Part shown: piece by piece, positions 24,145-32,751 of the stretch | How the letters are laid out: every line of letters begins with the position of its first letter | Position numbering within the stretch: position 1 is the first letter of the stretch | Assembly (NCBI GenBank): GCA_027923965.1 | Contig: AP026969.1 | Location: 4,898,001 to 4,962,000 of the forward strand | Origin: Comamonadaceae bacterium OS-1 | Lineage (GTDB): Bacteria; Pseudomonadota; Gammaproteobacteria; Burkholderiales; Burkholderiaceae_C | Direction of reading: 5' to 3' | Length of the DNA stretch: 64,000 bases | Made by a program: the position numbers and the translations under genes | The notes under the pieces: generated by a model | The model's input: the letters and a program-made list of their open reading frames with translations, nothing else | What the model was told of the DNA's origin: nothing | Databases searched by the model: none

Positions 24145-24475
24145 TTTGAAAATTTCCTGGTGGGTGGAGCGGGGTTTATCAACACGTCGCTACTTTAAAC
24201 ACCAACTTGAATAAATTTTCTAAGTAGTTACTCTGAGAGAAATAAATTTCTTTTATTAATTTGACGGAAAAATATAACGACCCAGAGTTAGGTTTTGGCA
24301 GGGCAGTTAGGCCGCTTTTTCACTGGTAAGTTAGGCGGTTTCGGCCCTGCGAGGCGGGGTGAAAAATAGATTATCAGGGCGAGAAAAATATAATCATACG
24401 GGGTGAATTGACACTGTTTTCTAACTGCCAGAGTTAATCCTGCGAGTGATTAACCCGTGGAATGGACATTTCCAC
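24145..24475. other. AT-rich 331-bp gene-free region with short repeats
   Basis: Upstream of the sugar-binding-protein operon and downstream of the phosphonate-type permease. It is far more AT-rich than its surroundings. GGCAGTTAG (24302-24310) is inverted as CTAACTGCC (24421-24429); CCAGAGTTA occurs at 24282 and 24428; TTAATC and GATTAA (24434-24453) form a dyad; GTTAGGC occurs twice. No ORF with coding character is seen. It probably holds the promoter and operators of the sugar operon, or is a remnant of foreign DNA. Confidence 0.5.
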
Positions 24476-25297
24476 CTAACGCATCAAGGCCCAGCGCACG
24501 CCGCTGCTCAAACCATCCACCAGCGCCACCAGCACCAGCATGGCCACCAGCACCGTGCTGGTCTCGGGCATCTGGAACAGGCCCATGTGGAAGGCCAGCA
24601 TCTGGCCCAGGCCGCCCGCGCCCACCACGCCCAGCACGGTGGCGGCGCGGATGTTGTTTTCCCAGCGGTACAGGGTGTAGCTGACCAGCTGCGGCAGCAC
24701 CTGGGGCAGGCGGGAGTACAGCAGCACCTGCACAGCACCCACGCCGCGCGCGCGCAGGGCCTGGGCCGGGCCGTCGGGGGCGTTCTCCAGGCTCTCGGCA
24801 AACAGTCGGCCCAGCACGCCGGTGGTGTGCAGCGCCAGCGCCAATGTCCCGGCGAACGGCCCCAGCCCGGCGGCGACCAGCAGCAGGGTGGCCCAGACCA
24901 GCTCGGGGATGCTGCGCAGCGCGTTCAGCAGTGCCCGCGTGGGGCCGCGCCACAGCGCCCGGTCGTCCGCGTGGGTTTTGCTGGCGGGCAGGGCCAGCGC
25001 CAGGCCGCAGACCACTGCCAGCAGTGTGCCCAGGGCCGACATGGCCAGCGTCTCCAGCGTGGCGGTCAGCAGCTTGCGCAGAAAGGCGGGTTCGGTGTTG
25101 GGCACTAGCAGTTCGGCGACAAAGCGGCCCATGCGCTGCAGCGCGTCGGCGGAAAGAAATTTCGCCCATTGCAAGTCCAGCGTGGCAAAGCTGGCCCCCA
25201 CCAGAGCCACTACGCCCATCGCGAACCACAGCGCCTTGGAACGGGCATGGAACAGCGCCGAGGGCAGCTTGTAAGTCTCGTTGGCAGCCTGTTTCAC
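24476..25297 (-). CDS. PhnE-type ABC transporter permease (second)
   Basis: A 273-aa permease with six or so membrane segments and the conserved EAA-type loop (RSIPELVWATLL... LRARGVGAVQVLLYSRLPQVLPQLVSYTLYRWENNIRAATVLGVVGAGGLGQML). It starts at a GTG that overlaps the stop of the preceding permease (GTGA), so the longer open frame reaching 26041 is not its start. Together with the first permease, the ATPase and the binding protein it forms one importer for phosphonate or a related oxyanion. Confidence 0.82.
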   Translation of the reverse strand: MKQAANETYKLPSALFHARSKALWFAMGVVALVGASFATLDLQWAKFLSADALQRMGRFVAELLVPNTEPAFLRKLLTATLETLAMSALGTLLAVVCGLALALPASKTHADDRALWRGPTRALLNALRSIPELVWATLLLVAAGLGPFAGTLALALHTTGVLGRLFAESLENAPDGPAQALRARGVGAVQVLLYSRLPQVLPQLVSYTLYRWENNIRAATVLGVVGAGGLGQMLAFHMGLFQMPETSTVLVAMLVLVALVDGLSSGVRWALMR

Positions 25298-26121
25298 GCC
25301 AAACCCCTGCGCAGCCACGCGCTGGTGCAGTCCGCCAGCCACACTAGCCCCATGAACACCAGCAGCATGGTGCTGACCTCGGCACCATTGAACATCTTCA
25401 TCGACGCGTCCATGTGCTGGCCCAGGCCGCCCGCGCCCACAAAGCCCAGCACGGCGGACGAGCGGATGGCGCATTCCCAGCGGTAGACGGTATAGCTGGT
25501 CAGCTCGCCCGCGTTTTGCGGCAGCAGGCCGTAGAAGAAGGCTTGCAGCCGCCCGGTGCCGTGGCGCAGCAGGGCCTGGGTGGCGGCGGGCTCGCCGGAT
25601 TCGAGAATCTCGGCATACACCTTGCCCAGCATGCCCGCGTAGGTCAGCGCAATCGCCAGCACGCCCGAGGTGGGGCCCAGGCCCACCACGCGCACAAACA
25701 CCAGCGCCCAGACCAGCTCGGGCACGCTGCGCAGCAGCACCAGCAGCCAGCGCACCGCCAGCCGCACGCCCGAGCCCAGGGGAGCCATCCGCCCGGTGAG
25801 CGCCGAAATCGACAGCACCCGCACCGACAGCAGCGTCAGCGGCACGGCCAGCAGCAGCGCCAGGGTGATGCCCGCCGTCGCCATGGCCACGGTGCGCCAG
25901 GTTTCCACGGCCACGGTCCACAGAAAGCCGGGCTCTAGCTTGGGGGGGAAAAAATCGCCCACAAAGCGCAGCGTGGGCCGCAGGCTGTCGGGCTGCAGCA
26001 GCACCCAGGGCTGGAACTCGGTGAGCACCAGCAGCGGCCACAGCAGCACGGCGGCGGCCAGCAGCCAGAACAGGCGGCTGTGCCAGGCGGGGTCTCGGGT
26101 GGGATAGCTGCTTATCGGCAA
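25294..26121 (-). CDS. PhnE-type ABC transporter permease (first)
   Basis: A 275-aa membrane protein of the PhnE family: LLRSVPELVWALVFVRVVGLGPTSGVLAIAL and LLPQNAGELTSYTVYRWECAIRSSAVLGFVGAGGLGQHMD. It is homologous to the next permease, so the transporter has two paired subunits, probably forming a heterodimer. Its start overlaps the end of the ATPase gene by 10 bp and its end overlaps the second permease. Confidence 0.82.
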   Translation of the reverse strand: MPISSYPTRDPAWHSRLFWLLAAAVLLWPLLVLTEFQPWVLLQPDSLRPTLRFVGDFFPPKLEPGFLWTVAVETWRTVAMATAGITLALLLAVPLTLLSVRVLSISALTGRMAPLGSGVRLAVRWLLVLLRSVPELVWALVFVRVVGLGPTSGVLAIALTYAGMLGKVYAEILESGEPAATQALLRHGTGRLQAFFYGLLPQNAGELTSYTVYRWECAIRSSAVLGFVGAGGLGQHMDASMKMFNGAEVSTMLLVFMGLVWLADCTSAWLRRGLA

Positions 26122-26939
26122 TGCATCACCACCGGCGGTGTGGCGGGCAGCAGGGCGGGCTCGGGCGCAGGCCCGGTCAGCTCGTCCAGGTGCTGGGCGT
26201 ACAGGCTGTGCAGCCGCTCGCGCGTCACCTGTGCGGCGGGCAGGTCGAACACGATGGCCCCCTCGCGCAGACCCAGGATGCGCGGGAAATGCGCCAGCGC
26301 CATGTCCACGTGGTGCAGGCTGGCCAGCAGCGTGGTGCCGCGCACCTGGGCGGCCTGGGTCAGGGTGTGCATCGCCTGCTCGGCACGGGCCGGGTCCAGG
26401 GCCGACAGCGGTTCGTCCACCAGCCAGAGCCGCGCATCGGCCACCAGCGCCCGCGCCAGGCCCACGCGCTGGCGTTCGCCGCCCGACAGGCGGTCCACCC
26501 GCTCAAACAGCTTGTCGGCCAGGTCGAACTGCGCCAGCGCGGCCTCGGCCGCCGGAATGTCCACCGGGTAAAACAGGCTGCGCACGCTGCGCCACAGGCC
26601 CATCGTCGGCAACTGCCCGGCCAGCACCGACGTAACGACCCGCTGGCGCGGCGGCAGCGGTGGCACCTGCGGGGCGATGAAGAGTTGGCGGCGCAGGTTT
26701 TGCAGCTGGGCACGCGTCAGCGCCCACGGGTCGCGCCCGTCCAGCAGCACCTGCCCCTGGCTGGGCCGCAGCGCGCAGCCCAGCAGGTGCAGCAGCGTGG
26801 TTTTTCCCGCCCCCGACGGCCCGATCACCGCCACCTGCTCCCCGGCGGCCAGCGCCAGGCTGATCTCACGCAGCGCCGCCGGGGCGTGCGTAGCCGCAGC
26901 AGGATGGCGGGCCGACGCGGCCAGGAGTTGGAGTTGCAT
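26112..26939 (-). CDS. PhnC-type ABC transporter ATPase
   Basis: A 275-aa ATP-binding subunit: Walker A GPSGAGKTT, Q-loop region FIAPQVPPLPPRQRV, signature LSGGERQRVGLARAL and Walker B LWLVDEP, followed by the H-loop ASLHHVDMAL. Family relatives import phosphonates, phosphite or, by one annotation tradition in Burkholderiales, selenate. It is separated from the binding-protein gene by 62 bp that consist of a palindromic repeat copy. Confidence 0.85.
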   Translation of the reverse strand: MQLQLLAASARHPAAATHAPAALREISLALAAGEQVAVIGPSGAGKTTLLHLLGCALRPSQGQVLLDGRDPWALTRAQLQNLRRQLFIAPQVPPLPPRQRVVTSVLAGQLPTMGLWRSVRSLFYPVDIPAAEAALAQFDLADKLFERVDRLSGGERQRVGLARALVADARLWLVDEPLSALDPARAEQAMHTLTQAAQVRGTTLLASLHHVDMALAHFPRILGLREGAIVFDLPAAQVTRERLHSLYAQHLDELTGPAPEPALLPATPPVVMHCR

Positions 26940-26996
26940 ATAAAAAGAGCTTCTCGTGCTTATTCCATCAGCACGAGCAGCTATTTATTTTGTAGT
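26939..26996. repeat. Dispersed palindromic repeat, copy 7
   Basis: CTCGTGCT (26953-26960), 9-base loop, AGCACGAG (26970-26977), flanked by AAAAAGAGCTT and AGCTATTTATTTTGTAG. It lies inside an operon, between the binding-protein and ATPase genes, where a hairpin could change the ratio of upstream to downstream product. Confidence 0.75.
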
Positions 26997-27001
26997 GCGG
27001 C

Positions 27002-27856
27002 CTATTTCAGCAAACCGGCGCTGCGGGCTGCGGCTTCGATGCCCTTGTAGTTGACGGGCTGGGTGGGGATGAAGCGGGTGGCGCGTTGCAGCTCCAGCAC
27101 TTCCTTGCCCTCGGGGGTGGCGCTGCTCAGGTCCAGAAAGGCTTTGGCCAGCTTCTCGCGCAGGGCCACGGGCATGTCGGCGTGCACGCTCCAGTTGTAG
27201 TCGAAGTAGGGCGGGGTGGTGTAGAACACGTGGACCTTGGCGGTGTCGACCTTTTTGTCGGCCACAAACTTGTCCCACACTGAGATGTTGAGCGCGCCCG
27301 CGTCCACTTTGCCCGCAGCCACGGCGGCGATGGTGGCATCGTGTGCGCCCGAGAAGGCCACGCGTTTCAGGTCCTTGTCGGGGTCGACCTTGGCTTCCAG
27401 CAAAAAGCTGCGCGGCATCAGGTGGCCGGAGGTGCTGGACGGTGCGCCAAAGCTCAGGGTGTGGCCTTTCAGGTCGGCCAGCGCCTTGATGGCCGGGTCG
27501 GCGGTGATGAAGACCGAGCGGAATTTGGTGTCCTCCTCGCGCTGCACCAGCGGGATGATCTTGCCGCCCGAGCGCTCGTTGGCCTGCACAAAGGTAAAGC
27601 CGCCAAACCAGGCCACGTCCACCTGCTTGTTGACCAGCGCCTCGACGGCCGCTGCGTAGTCGCTCACCGGGGTGAACTCCACCTTCATGGCGAGGCGGCC
27701 CTCCAGGTACTTGACCAGCGGCGCGGCCTTGCGGGCCAGCTCGGTGGGGGCTTCGTCAGGGATGGCCGTCATGCGCAGCACCTGCTGGGCGCTGGACAGA
27801 CCGGCACAGCACAGGGTGGCCACGGCCAGGGCGGTTTGAATGAAGAAACGTTTCAT
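27002..27856 (-). CDS. PhnD-like periplasmic binding protein (phosphonate or selenate type)
   Basis: A 284-aa protein with a signal peptide (MKRFFIQTALAVATLCCAGLSSAQ) and the PhnD-like fold: LRMTAIPDEAPTELARKAAPLVKYLE, TPVSDYAAAVEALVNKQVDVAWFGGFTFVQA, LSFGAPSSTSGHLMPRSFL and VDAGALNISVWDKFV. I recall near relatives annotated as putative selenate-binding proteins, so the substrate could be selenate rather than phosphonate; no phn catabolic genes are nearby. The start at 27856 is chosen for the signal peptide. The gene leads the transporter operon. Confidence 0.82.
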   Translation of the reverse strand: MKRFFIQTALAVATLCCAGLSSAQQVLRMTAIPDEAPTELARKAAPLVKYLEGRLAMKVEFTPVSDYAAAVEALVNKQVDVAWFGGFTFVQANERSGGKIIPLVQREEDTKFRSVFITADPAIKALADLKGHTLSFGAPSSTSGHLMPRSFLLEAKVDPDKDLKRVAFSGAHDATIAAVAAGKVDAGALNISVWDKFVADKKVDTAKVHVFYTTPPYFDYNWSVHADMPVALREKLAKAFLDLSSATPEGKEVLELQRATRFIPTQPVNYKGIEAAARSAGLLK

Positions 27857-28030
27857 GGGGCGTACCAGGTGGGAGGGAGTGGGTGAAAACCCCGGTATTA
27901 GACCCCAGCCCCGTATGGCCTCCCGCATGCAGCAGTCAATACAAAAAATTGAAAATAAATTGTATACACGTATTTTGGATTTATAAAGCCGAGTTGAGTC
28001 CATTTCAATTTCCATGGAGCCCCGTCCACC

Positions 28031-28591
28031 ATGTCAGAACTCCATTCCTTGTACGTCCGCGCCCATTTGTCCAAAGGGGCGTACCAAAAATACATCGACA
28101 GCCCGTGCGCCAACGCCAACGACTTTGGCGACTGGATGGAGTGGCTTGAAGGAATTGAGCTGGGGAGCGGCCCCATGACGGCGGCACGGGTGGCCGCGTA
28201 TGCGCAGCGGGGAGGGCCGAGCGTGACGGTGGGCACCTTCGTCACCCAATGGTGTGCCGAGCCGCAAAACGCCGCCGCGTCCCACTATGACGAGGCGACC
28301 GAAACCTGGCAGTTTTGCGTGCTGCAGTTTTCAGAGAACTACGGCGAATTTCTGGAATTTTTGCCGTCGATGCGGGCCGCCTGTTTCTTCAAGGACCGCC
28401 CCGGCGACGACTTTTTGGTGGTCTACCCCTACATCTGGGACGAAGGCCACACGGTGTGTTTCAGCATCGACCCCGGCCACAGCCGCTTCCTGCCCGATTT
28501 CGCCCCCGCCTGGCGCGCAGAGGCCGATGCCGCGTTGGGTGCACTGATGGACGAACTGGGGGCGATGGGTTCCGACTTTGTGGATTTGTAG
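28031..28591 (+). CDS. Hypothetical protein
   Basis: A 186-aa soluble protein that I cannot assign. It has no signal peptide or membrane segment. It is rich in aromatic and acidic residues (DFGDWMEWLEGIEL, YIWDEGHTVCFSIDPGHSRFLPDF). Its codon usage matches the surroundings. It is divergent from the PhnD-like gene, sharing a 174-bp AT-rich promoter region with several near-palindromic stretches (TTGTATACACG), which might allow joint control. It resembles conserved small proteins of Comamonadaceae, but no function can be given. Confidence 0.65.
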   Translation: MSELHSLYVRAHLSKGAYQKYIDSPCANANDFGDWMEWLEGIELGSGPMTAARVAAYAQRGGPSVTVGTFVTQWCAEPQNAAASHYDEATETWQFCVLQFSENYGEFLEFLPSMRAACFFKDRPGDDFLVVYPYIWDEGHTVCFSIDPGHSRFLPDFAPAWRAEADAALGALMDELGAMGSDFVDL

Positions 28592-28597
28592 GGCGAC

Positions 28598-28963
28598 CTA
28601 CGCCGCCCGCGCCAGCAGGCTACGGTGCCCTTCGGTGGCCAGCACTTGCTGCGCGTTCAGGCTGCGGATGGAGATGCTGGCATCTTGCGGAATGCCGCCC
28701 GACAGCTGCAAGGCCAGGTAGCGGCCACAGCTCACGCGCAGAAAGGATGCAAAGTTGTCCACCTCGCCGCGCTGCGCCACCAGCTCGTCGTACAGCTTGG
28801 CGCACAGTTGCGGCACGCCCATTCCGTCGCGCTGGGCGATCTCGGCCAGCACCTGCCAGAACAGGTTTTCCAGCTTGATGCTGGTGGCCACCCCGTGCAG
28901 CCGCACCGAGCGGGCGCGGCTGTCGTAGAGGGCGGGGTCGGCGCTGATGAAGACTTGGCACAT
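28598..28963 (-). CDS. Ribbon-helix-helix domain protein
   Basis: A 121-aa protein with an RHH_4-like fold: RSVRLHGVATSIKLENLFWQVLAEIAQRDGMGVPQLCAKLYDEL, followed by a helical tail. RHH_4 proteins are sometimes mislabelled as sulfotransferases. It probably binds DNA or another macromolecule as a dimer; no partner is next to it. Convergent with the hypothetical gene, 6 bp apart. Confidence 0.72.
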   Translation of the reverse strand: MCQVFISADPALYDSRARSVRLHGVATSIKLENLFWQVLAEIAQRDGMGVPQLCAKLYDELVAQRGEVDNFASFLRVSCGRYLALQLSGGIPQDASISIRSLNAQQVLATEGHRSLLARAA

Positions 28964-29015
28964 GGCAGTTTCCGGTGGAGATCAAGCCGCATCATCCGAC
29001 GGCAGACCACCCGTG

Positions 29016-29597
29016 TCAAAGGCTGATTTTGGTGCCCAGCAGGGCCAGAAACTGCGCAATCCAGGCCGGGTGGGCGGGCCATGCGGGGGCGCTGACCAGA
29101 TTGCCCTCGGTGATGGCCGCGTCGATGGCGATCTCGGCATAGGTGCCGCCCGCAATCTCCACCTCCATGCGGCAAGCCGGGTAGGCCGAGCAGGTACGGC
29201 CCTTGAGCACGCCGGCCCCGGCCAGCAGCTGGGCACCGTGGCAGACGGCGGCCACGGGCTTGTTGGTTTCAAAGAAGTGCTTCACCGCCGACACCACGGC
29301 CGGGTAGGTGCGCAGGTACTCGGGGCCGCGGCCACCGGGCACTACCAGTGCGTCGTAGCTGCTGACATCCAGGCCCGCGAAAGTGGCGTTCAGGGTGAAG
29401 TTGTGGCCGGGTTTTTCGCTGTAGGTCTGCGCGCCTTCGAAGTCGTGGATGGCGGTTTTGATGTGGTCCCCGGCCTTTTTGTCGGGGCACACGGCGTGCA
29501 CCGTGTGGCCCACGGCCAGCAGCGCCTGGAACGGCACCATGGTCTCGTAGTCTTCGCAGTAGTCACCGCAAATCATCAGAATCTTTTTCGCTGCCAT
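29016..29597 (-). CDS. DJ-1/PfpI family protein
   Basis: A 192-aa protein with the flavodoxin-like DJ-1/PfpI fold. KILMICGDYCEDYETMVPFQAL carries the conserved Glu, and PVAAVCHGAQLLAGAGVL holds the nucleophilic Cys of the elbow. Members are stress chaperones, glyoxalases or proteases; the precise activity is unknown. The ATG at 29597 has GGAGAC ahead of it, while the frame extends nine codons further. It is 55 bp downstream of the P450/biotin gene group and may be read with it. Confidence 0.82.
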   Translation of the reverse strand: MAAKKILMICGDYCEDYETMVPFQALLAVGHTVHAVCPDKKAGDHIKTAIHDFEGAQTYSEKPGHNFTLNATFAGLDVSSYDALVVPGGRGPEYLRTYPAVVSAVKHFFETNKPVAAVCHGAQLLAGAGVLKGRTCSAYPACRMEVEIAGGTYAEIAIDAAITEGNLVSAPAWPAHPAWIAQFLALLGTKISL

Positions 29598-29652
29598 GTT
29601 CGTCTCCAGTGGTTGGTAAACCATTGTTGGCTTTGATGCGACGCGGTGGGTG

Positions 29653-30864
29653 TTAGCCGGTTACTACATCCAGTGTGAGCAGCCCCCGGTAGGCCGGGTT
29701 GTCGGCCCACTGCGGCTTTGTCTCGGCCAGGCGTAGGTTCGGCCAGCGCTGCAGCACCTGGCGGAAGGTGATTTCGGCCTCGATGCGGGTCAACAGCGCA
29801 CCGATGCAGACGTGGGCACCGCTGCCGAAGGAGATGGACGCGCCGTCGCGCCCGGCCACATCCAGCGTATCCGGCTCGGGGTGGCGGGCCGGGTCGCGGT
29901 TGGCGGAGCCGATCAGGGGGACGACCAGGTCGCCCCGGCGCAGGGTCTGGCCGTGGAGCTCTAACTCGGTGGCCACGCGGCGGCCGGTGTACTGCACGGG
30001 GCTGTCGAAGCGCAGCAGCTCGCGCACGGCGCTGGGGACCAGGCCAGGGTCTTGTTGCAGGCGCTGCCATTGGTCGGGGTGGGCCAGCAGGGACTGCAGG
30101 CCGTTGCCCAGCAGGTTGCGGGTGGTTTCATGGCCCGCAAACAAGAGCATGGCGCACTGGGCTAGCAGCTCGGCATGGTTCAGCAGCGCGCCATCGGCTT
30201 TGGCTTGCAGCAGGCGGCTGACCAGGTCGTCGCCCGGATGTTTACGCCGCTCGGCGATCAGTTGCTCGAAGTACCGGCCCATGGCCAGCAAACTGGCCTG
30301 GGCGCGGCGGGCCTGCTGGTGGGTGGCTAGCGGCGCGCCGATGAATACCGCTAGGTCGTCGGACCAGACGGCAAAGTCGGCATTGGCGGCTTCTTCAATG
30401 CCCATCATTTTGGCGATGACGCGGGTGGGTAGCTGGCGGGCCACGGCCTGCATGAAGTCGAAACGAGGCGCATTGCCCACTGCATCCAGCAGCTCGGCCA
30501 CGGTTTGCTCGATGAACGGCTCTAGCGCCTGGATCTGCGCGGGTTTGAAGCCGGCGTTGAGCACCTTGCGGATGCGGGTGTGGTCGGGCGCGTCGAGGAA
30601 CAGCATGGCGCGGGCAAACAGCTGCTGGAAACCGGCCAGCTCGCCCTTGGTTTCCTCGCGGTCTGTCACCCATCCGCCCGTGCGCTGGGCCGAGAAGCGC
30701 GGGTCGCGCAGCACCTGCTCAACGTCGGCATGGCGGGTCAGCAGCCAGGCCCCGCCGAAGAATTCTGTGCTCCAGTGCAGCGGCCCGGCCTCGCGCAGGG
30801 CCTGGTAGGCCGGGTAGGGGTTGGCCAGAAAGGCGGCATCGACGAAGGGGGCGGTGGCATTCAT
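29653..30864 (-). CDS. Cytochrome P450 coupled to the biotin genes
   Basis: A 403-aa soluble bacterial P450. The I-helix oxygen-binding motif is AGHETT (243-248), the K-helix is ERLLR-type (E282, R285 in RELLRF), and the heme ligand is C353 in FGSGAHVCIG. Its ATG overlaps the stop of bioD (ATGA), so it is translationally coupled to the biotin genes bioA-bioF-bioD. In Bacillus, P450 BioI cleaves acyl-ACP to pimeloyl-ACP, the precursor that BioF uses. A BioI-like role is a reasonable inference from position, but the sequence alone does not show it. No redox partner is encoded nearby. Confidence 0.88.
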   Translation of the reverse strand: MNATAPFVDAAFLANPYPAYQALREAGPLHWSTEFFGGAWLLTRHADVEQVLRDPRFSAQRTGGWVTDREETKGELAGFQQLFARAMLFLDAPDHTRIRKVLNAGFKPAQIQALEPFIEQTVAELLDAVGNAPRFDFMQAVARQLPTRVIAKMMGIEEAANADFAVWSDDLAVFIGAPLATHQQARRAQASLLAMGRYFEQLIAERRKHPGDDLVSRLLQAKADGALLNHAELLAQCAMLLFAGHETTRNLLGNGLQSLLAHPDQWQRLQQDPGLVPSAVRELLRFDSPVQYTGRRVATELELHGQTLRRGDLVVPLIGSANRDPARHPEPDTLDVAGRDGASISFGSGAHVCIGALLTRIEAEITFRQVLQRWPNLRLAETKPQWADNPAYRGLLTLDVVTG

Positions 30865-31553
30865 GCGGAAAAGATCTCTTGGAGGGCCGCAGGGTCCAGG
30901 TACGCTGCGGCGGCTGCCGGGCTGGCATCGTTCAGGCGCGGCACCACGCCCAGGCAGGGGGCCTGGTGGCGGCGCTGGAACTCATGGCGCAGGGTGTCGA
31001 TATTGGCTTGCAGATGGGCCATTTGCGGGTCTACCGTGTTGGCGATCCAGCCCACCAGCGGCAGGCCGCGTGCGCGGATGGCCTCTGCCGTTAGCAGGGC
31101 GTGGCTGATGCAACCCAGGCGCAGACCGACCACCAGAATGACCGGGTAGCCCAGCGCCACGGCCAGGTCGGCGGTGTCCGCATCCGGCCCCAGCGGCACG
31201 CAGAAGCCGCCCACGCCTTCCACCACCAGCACGTCGGCGCGCTCGGCCAGGGCCTGGGCTTGCTGGACCAGCGTGGCCATGTGGATCATTTGTCCTTCCA
31301 GCGCTGCCGCAATGTGCGGGGCGCAGGCGGCCTGGAATTGCAGCGGGCCGACTTCTGCGCTGGTCAGGGGCAGCGAGCTGGCGGCCAATAGCATCTGCAC
31401 GTCTTCATTCACGCCGTCTGCGTCCAGCCCGGCGGCCACCGGCTTGAAGCCCGCGCTGCGCCAGCCTTGTTGGGCGCACCAGTGCAGCAGGGCCGCGCTG
31501 CAACGGGTCTTGCCGACTTCGGTGTCGGTGCCGGTGACGAACACGCTACGCAT
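30861..31553 (-). CDS. bioD: Dethiobiotin synthetase
   Basis: A 230-aa P-loop ligase: [20 protein letters not shown] (P-loop), [19 protein letters not shown] and [12 protein letters not shown]. It closes the ureido ring of 7,8-diaminopelargonate using CO2 and ATP. The start at 31553 overlaps the end of bioF by 8 bp, and the end overlaps the P450 start. Third of four coupled genes. Confidence 0.93.
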   Translation of the reverse strand: MRSVFVTGTDTEVGKTRCSAALLHWCAQQGWRSAGFKPVAAGLDADGVNEDVQMLLAASSLPLTSAEVGPLQFQAACAPHIAAALEGQMIHMATLVQQAQALAERADVLVVEGVGGFCVPLGPDADTADLAVALGYPVILVVGLRLGCISHALLTAEAIRARGLPLVGWIANTVDPQMAHLQANIDTLRHEFQRRHQAPCLGVVPRLNDASPAAAAAYLDPAALQEIFSA

Positions 31554-32751
31554 GCAATTCTTTCGCGGCCACGGCCAATCCGTTAACCAGCCGCTGCACG
31601 TCCTGCGCCGTGTGCGAGGCGCTGAGCGTGATGCGCAGCCGTGCCGTGCCCACGGGCACGGTGGGGGGGCGGATGGCGGGCACCCACAGGCCTTGCGCAT
31701 CCAACGCGGCAGACAAGGCCAGCGCGGCGGCATTGCTGCCCACGATGAGCGGCTGAATGGCAGTGGTCGAATCGGCCAGAGACCAGCCCAGATGGGCGTG
31801 GGCAGCTATTAATTTTGATAACTCACTGCGCAACTGGCCGATCAGCGTCTGCAAGTGGGCGCGGCGCTGTTCGCCCTCGGGCCCGGCGATCAGTTCCAAG
31901 CTGGCGCTGAGCGCGTGGGCGATGGCAGGCGGCGCGGCGGTGGTGTAGATATAGGGCCGGGCGGTTTGCACCAGCCACTCGACAATGGTGGGGTGCGCGG
32001 CCACAAAAGCCCCGCCCACGCCTGCGGCCTTGCCCAGCGTGCCCATGTAAATGAGCCGCTCGCTGCGCAGGCCGAAGTGCGCCAGGCTGCCCCGGCCCTG
32101 GGTGCCGAGCACGCCGAAGCCGTGCGCGTCGTCCACCACCAGCCAGGCATCGAAACGTTCGGCCAGCGCCAGCAAGGCGGGCAGGTCGGCCAGGTCGCCG
32201 TCCATGCTGAAGACGGCATCGGTGACGATGAGCTTGATCTCGGTATCGCATTGCTTTAGTTGCCGCTCCAGCACCGCCAGGTTGCGGTGGGCGTAGCGGT
32301 GCAGCCGGGCCTTGGACATCAGCGCGCCATCGACCAGCGAGGCGTGGTTTAGCTTGTCTGCAAAAATCGTAGCGCCTTGTGCAGACAGGGCGGGCACCAG
32401 CGCCATATTGGCCATAAATCCGGTGCAGAAGTACAGCGCCCGTGCGTCGGGGATGCAGGGGGCCATCCAGGTGGCCAGCTCTGCTTCCAGCGTGGCGTGC
32501 GCCAGCGAGTGGCCGCTGACCAGGTGCGATGCGCCGCTGCCCGCGCCGAAGCGGCGTGCACCCTCGGCCAGGGCCTCCACCAGCTCGGGGTGGTGGGCCA
32601 GGCCCAGGTAGTCGTTGCTGCAAAACGCCAGCAGGTCGCGGCCATCGACGCGCTGCTGCGGCGCGCAGGGCGACTCGGCGGTGCGGCGCGTGCGTGTCAG
32701 GGCCTGGTCGGCGCGCTCACGCAGTTGGCGGTTCAGGTGGTCTATCAGCAT
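31546..32751 (-). CDS. bioF: 8-amino-7-oxononanoate synthase
   Basis: A 401-aa PLP enzyme that condenses pimeloyl thioester with alanine. [50 protein letters not shown] and the Schiff-base lysine K241 in [12 protein letters not shown] match the family. It overlaps the end of bioA by 35 bp. A short piece of the palindromic repeat (AGCTATTAATTTTGATA, 31804-31820) lies in the C-terminal part and is read in frame. Confidence 0.93.
   Translation of the reverse strand: MLIDHLNRQLRERADQALTRTRRTAESPCAPQQRVDGRDLLAFCSNDYLGLAHHPELVEALAEGARRFGAGSGASHLVSGHSLAHATLEAELATWMAPCIPDARALYFCTGFMANMALVPALSAQGATIFADKLNHASLVDGALMSKARLHRYAHRNLAVLERQLKQCDTEIKLIVTDAVFSMDGDLADLPALLALAERFDAWLVVDDAHGFGVLGTQGRGSLAHFGLRSERLIYMGTLGKAAGVGGAFVAAHPTIVEWLVQTARPYIYTTAAPPAIAHALSASLELIAGPEGEQRRAHLQTLIGQLRSELSKLIAAHAHLGWSLADSTTAIQPLIVGSNAAALALSAALDAQGLWVPAIRPPTVPVGTARLRITLSASHTAQDVQRLVNGLAVAAKELHA

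Noticed and set aside
22615..24198. Plus-strand frame of 527 codons
   Set aside because: Shadow of the aldo-keto reductase and binding-protein genes.
24476..26041. Single 521-codon permease frame
   Set aside because: Its first half is out of frame with the first permease; two separate permeases with a GTGA overlap explain the sequence better.
28598..28963. Sulfotransferase annotation for the small minus-strand gene
   Set aside because: The sequence is a ribbon-helix-helix protein; the name is a known misannotation and the length is far too short.
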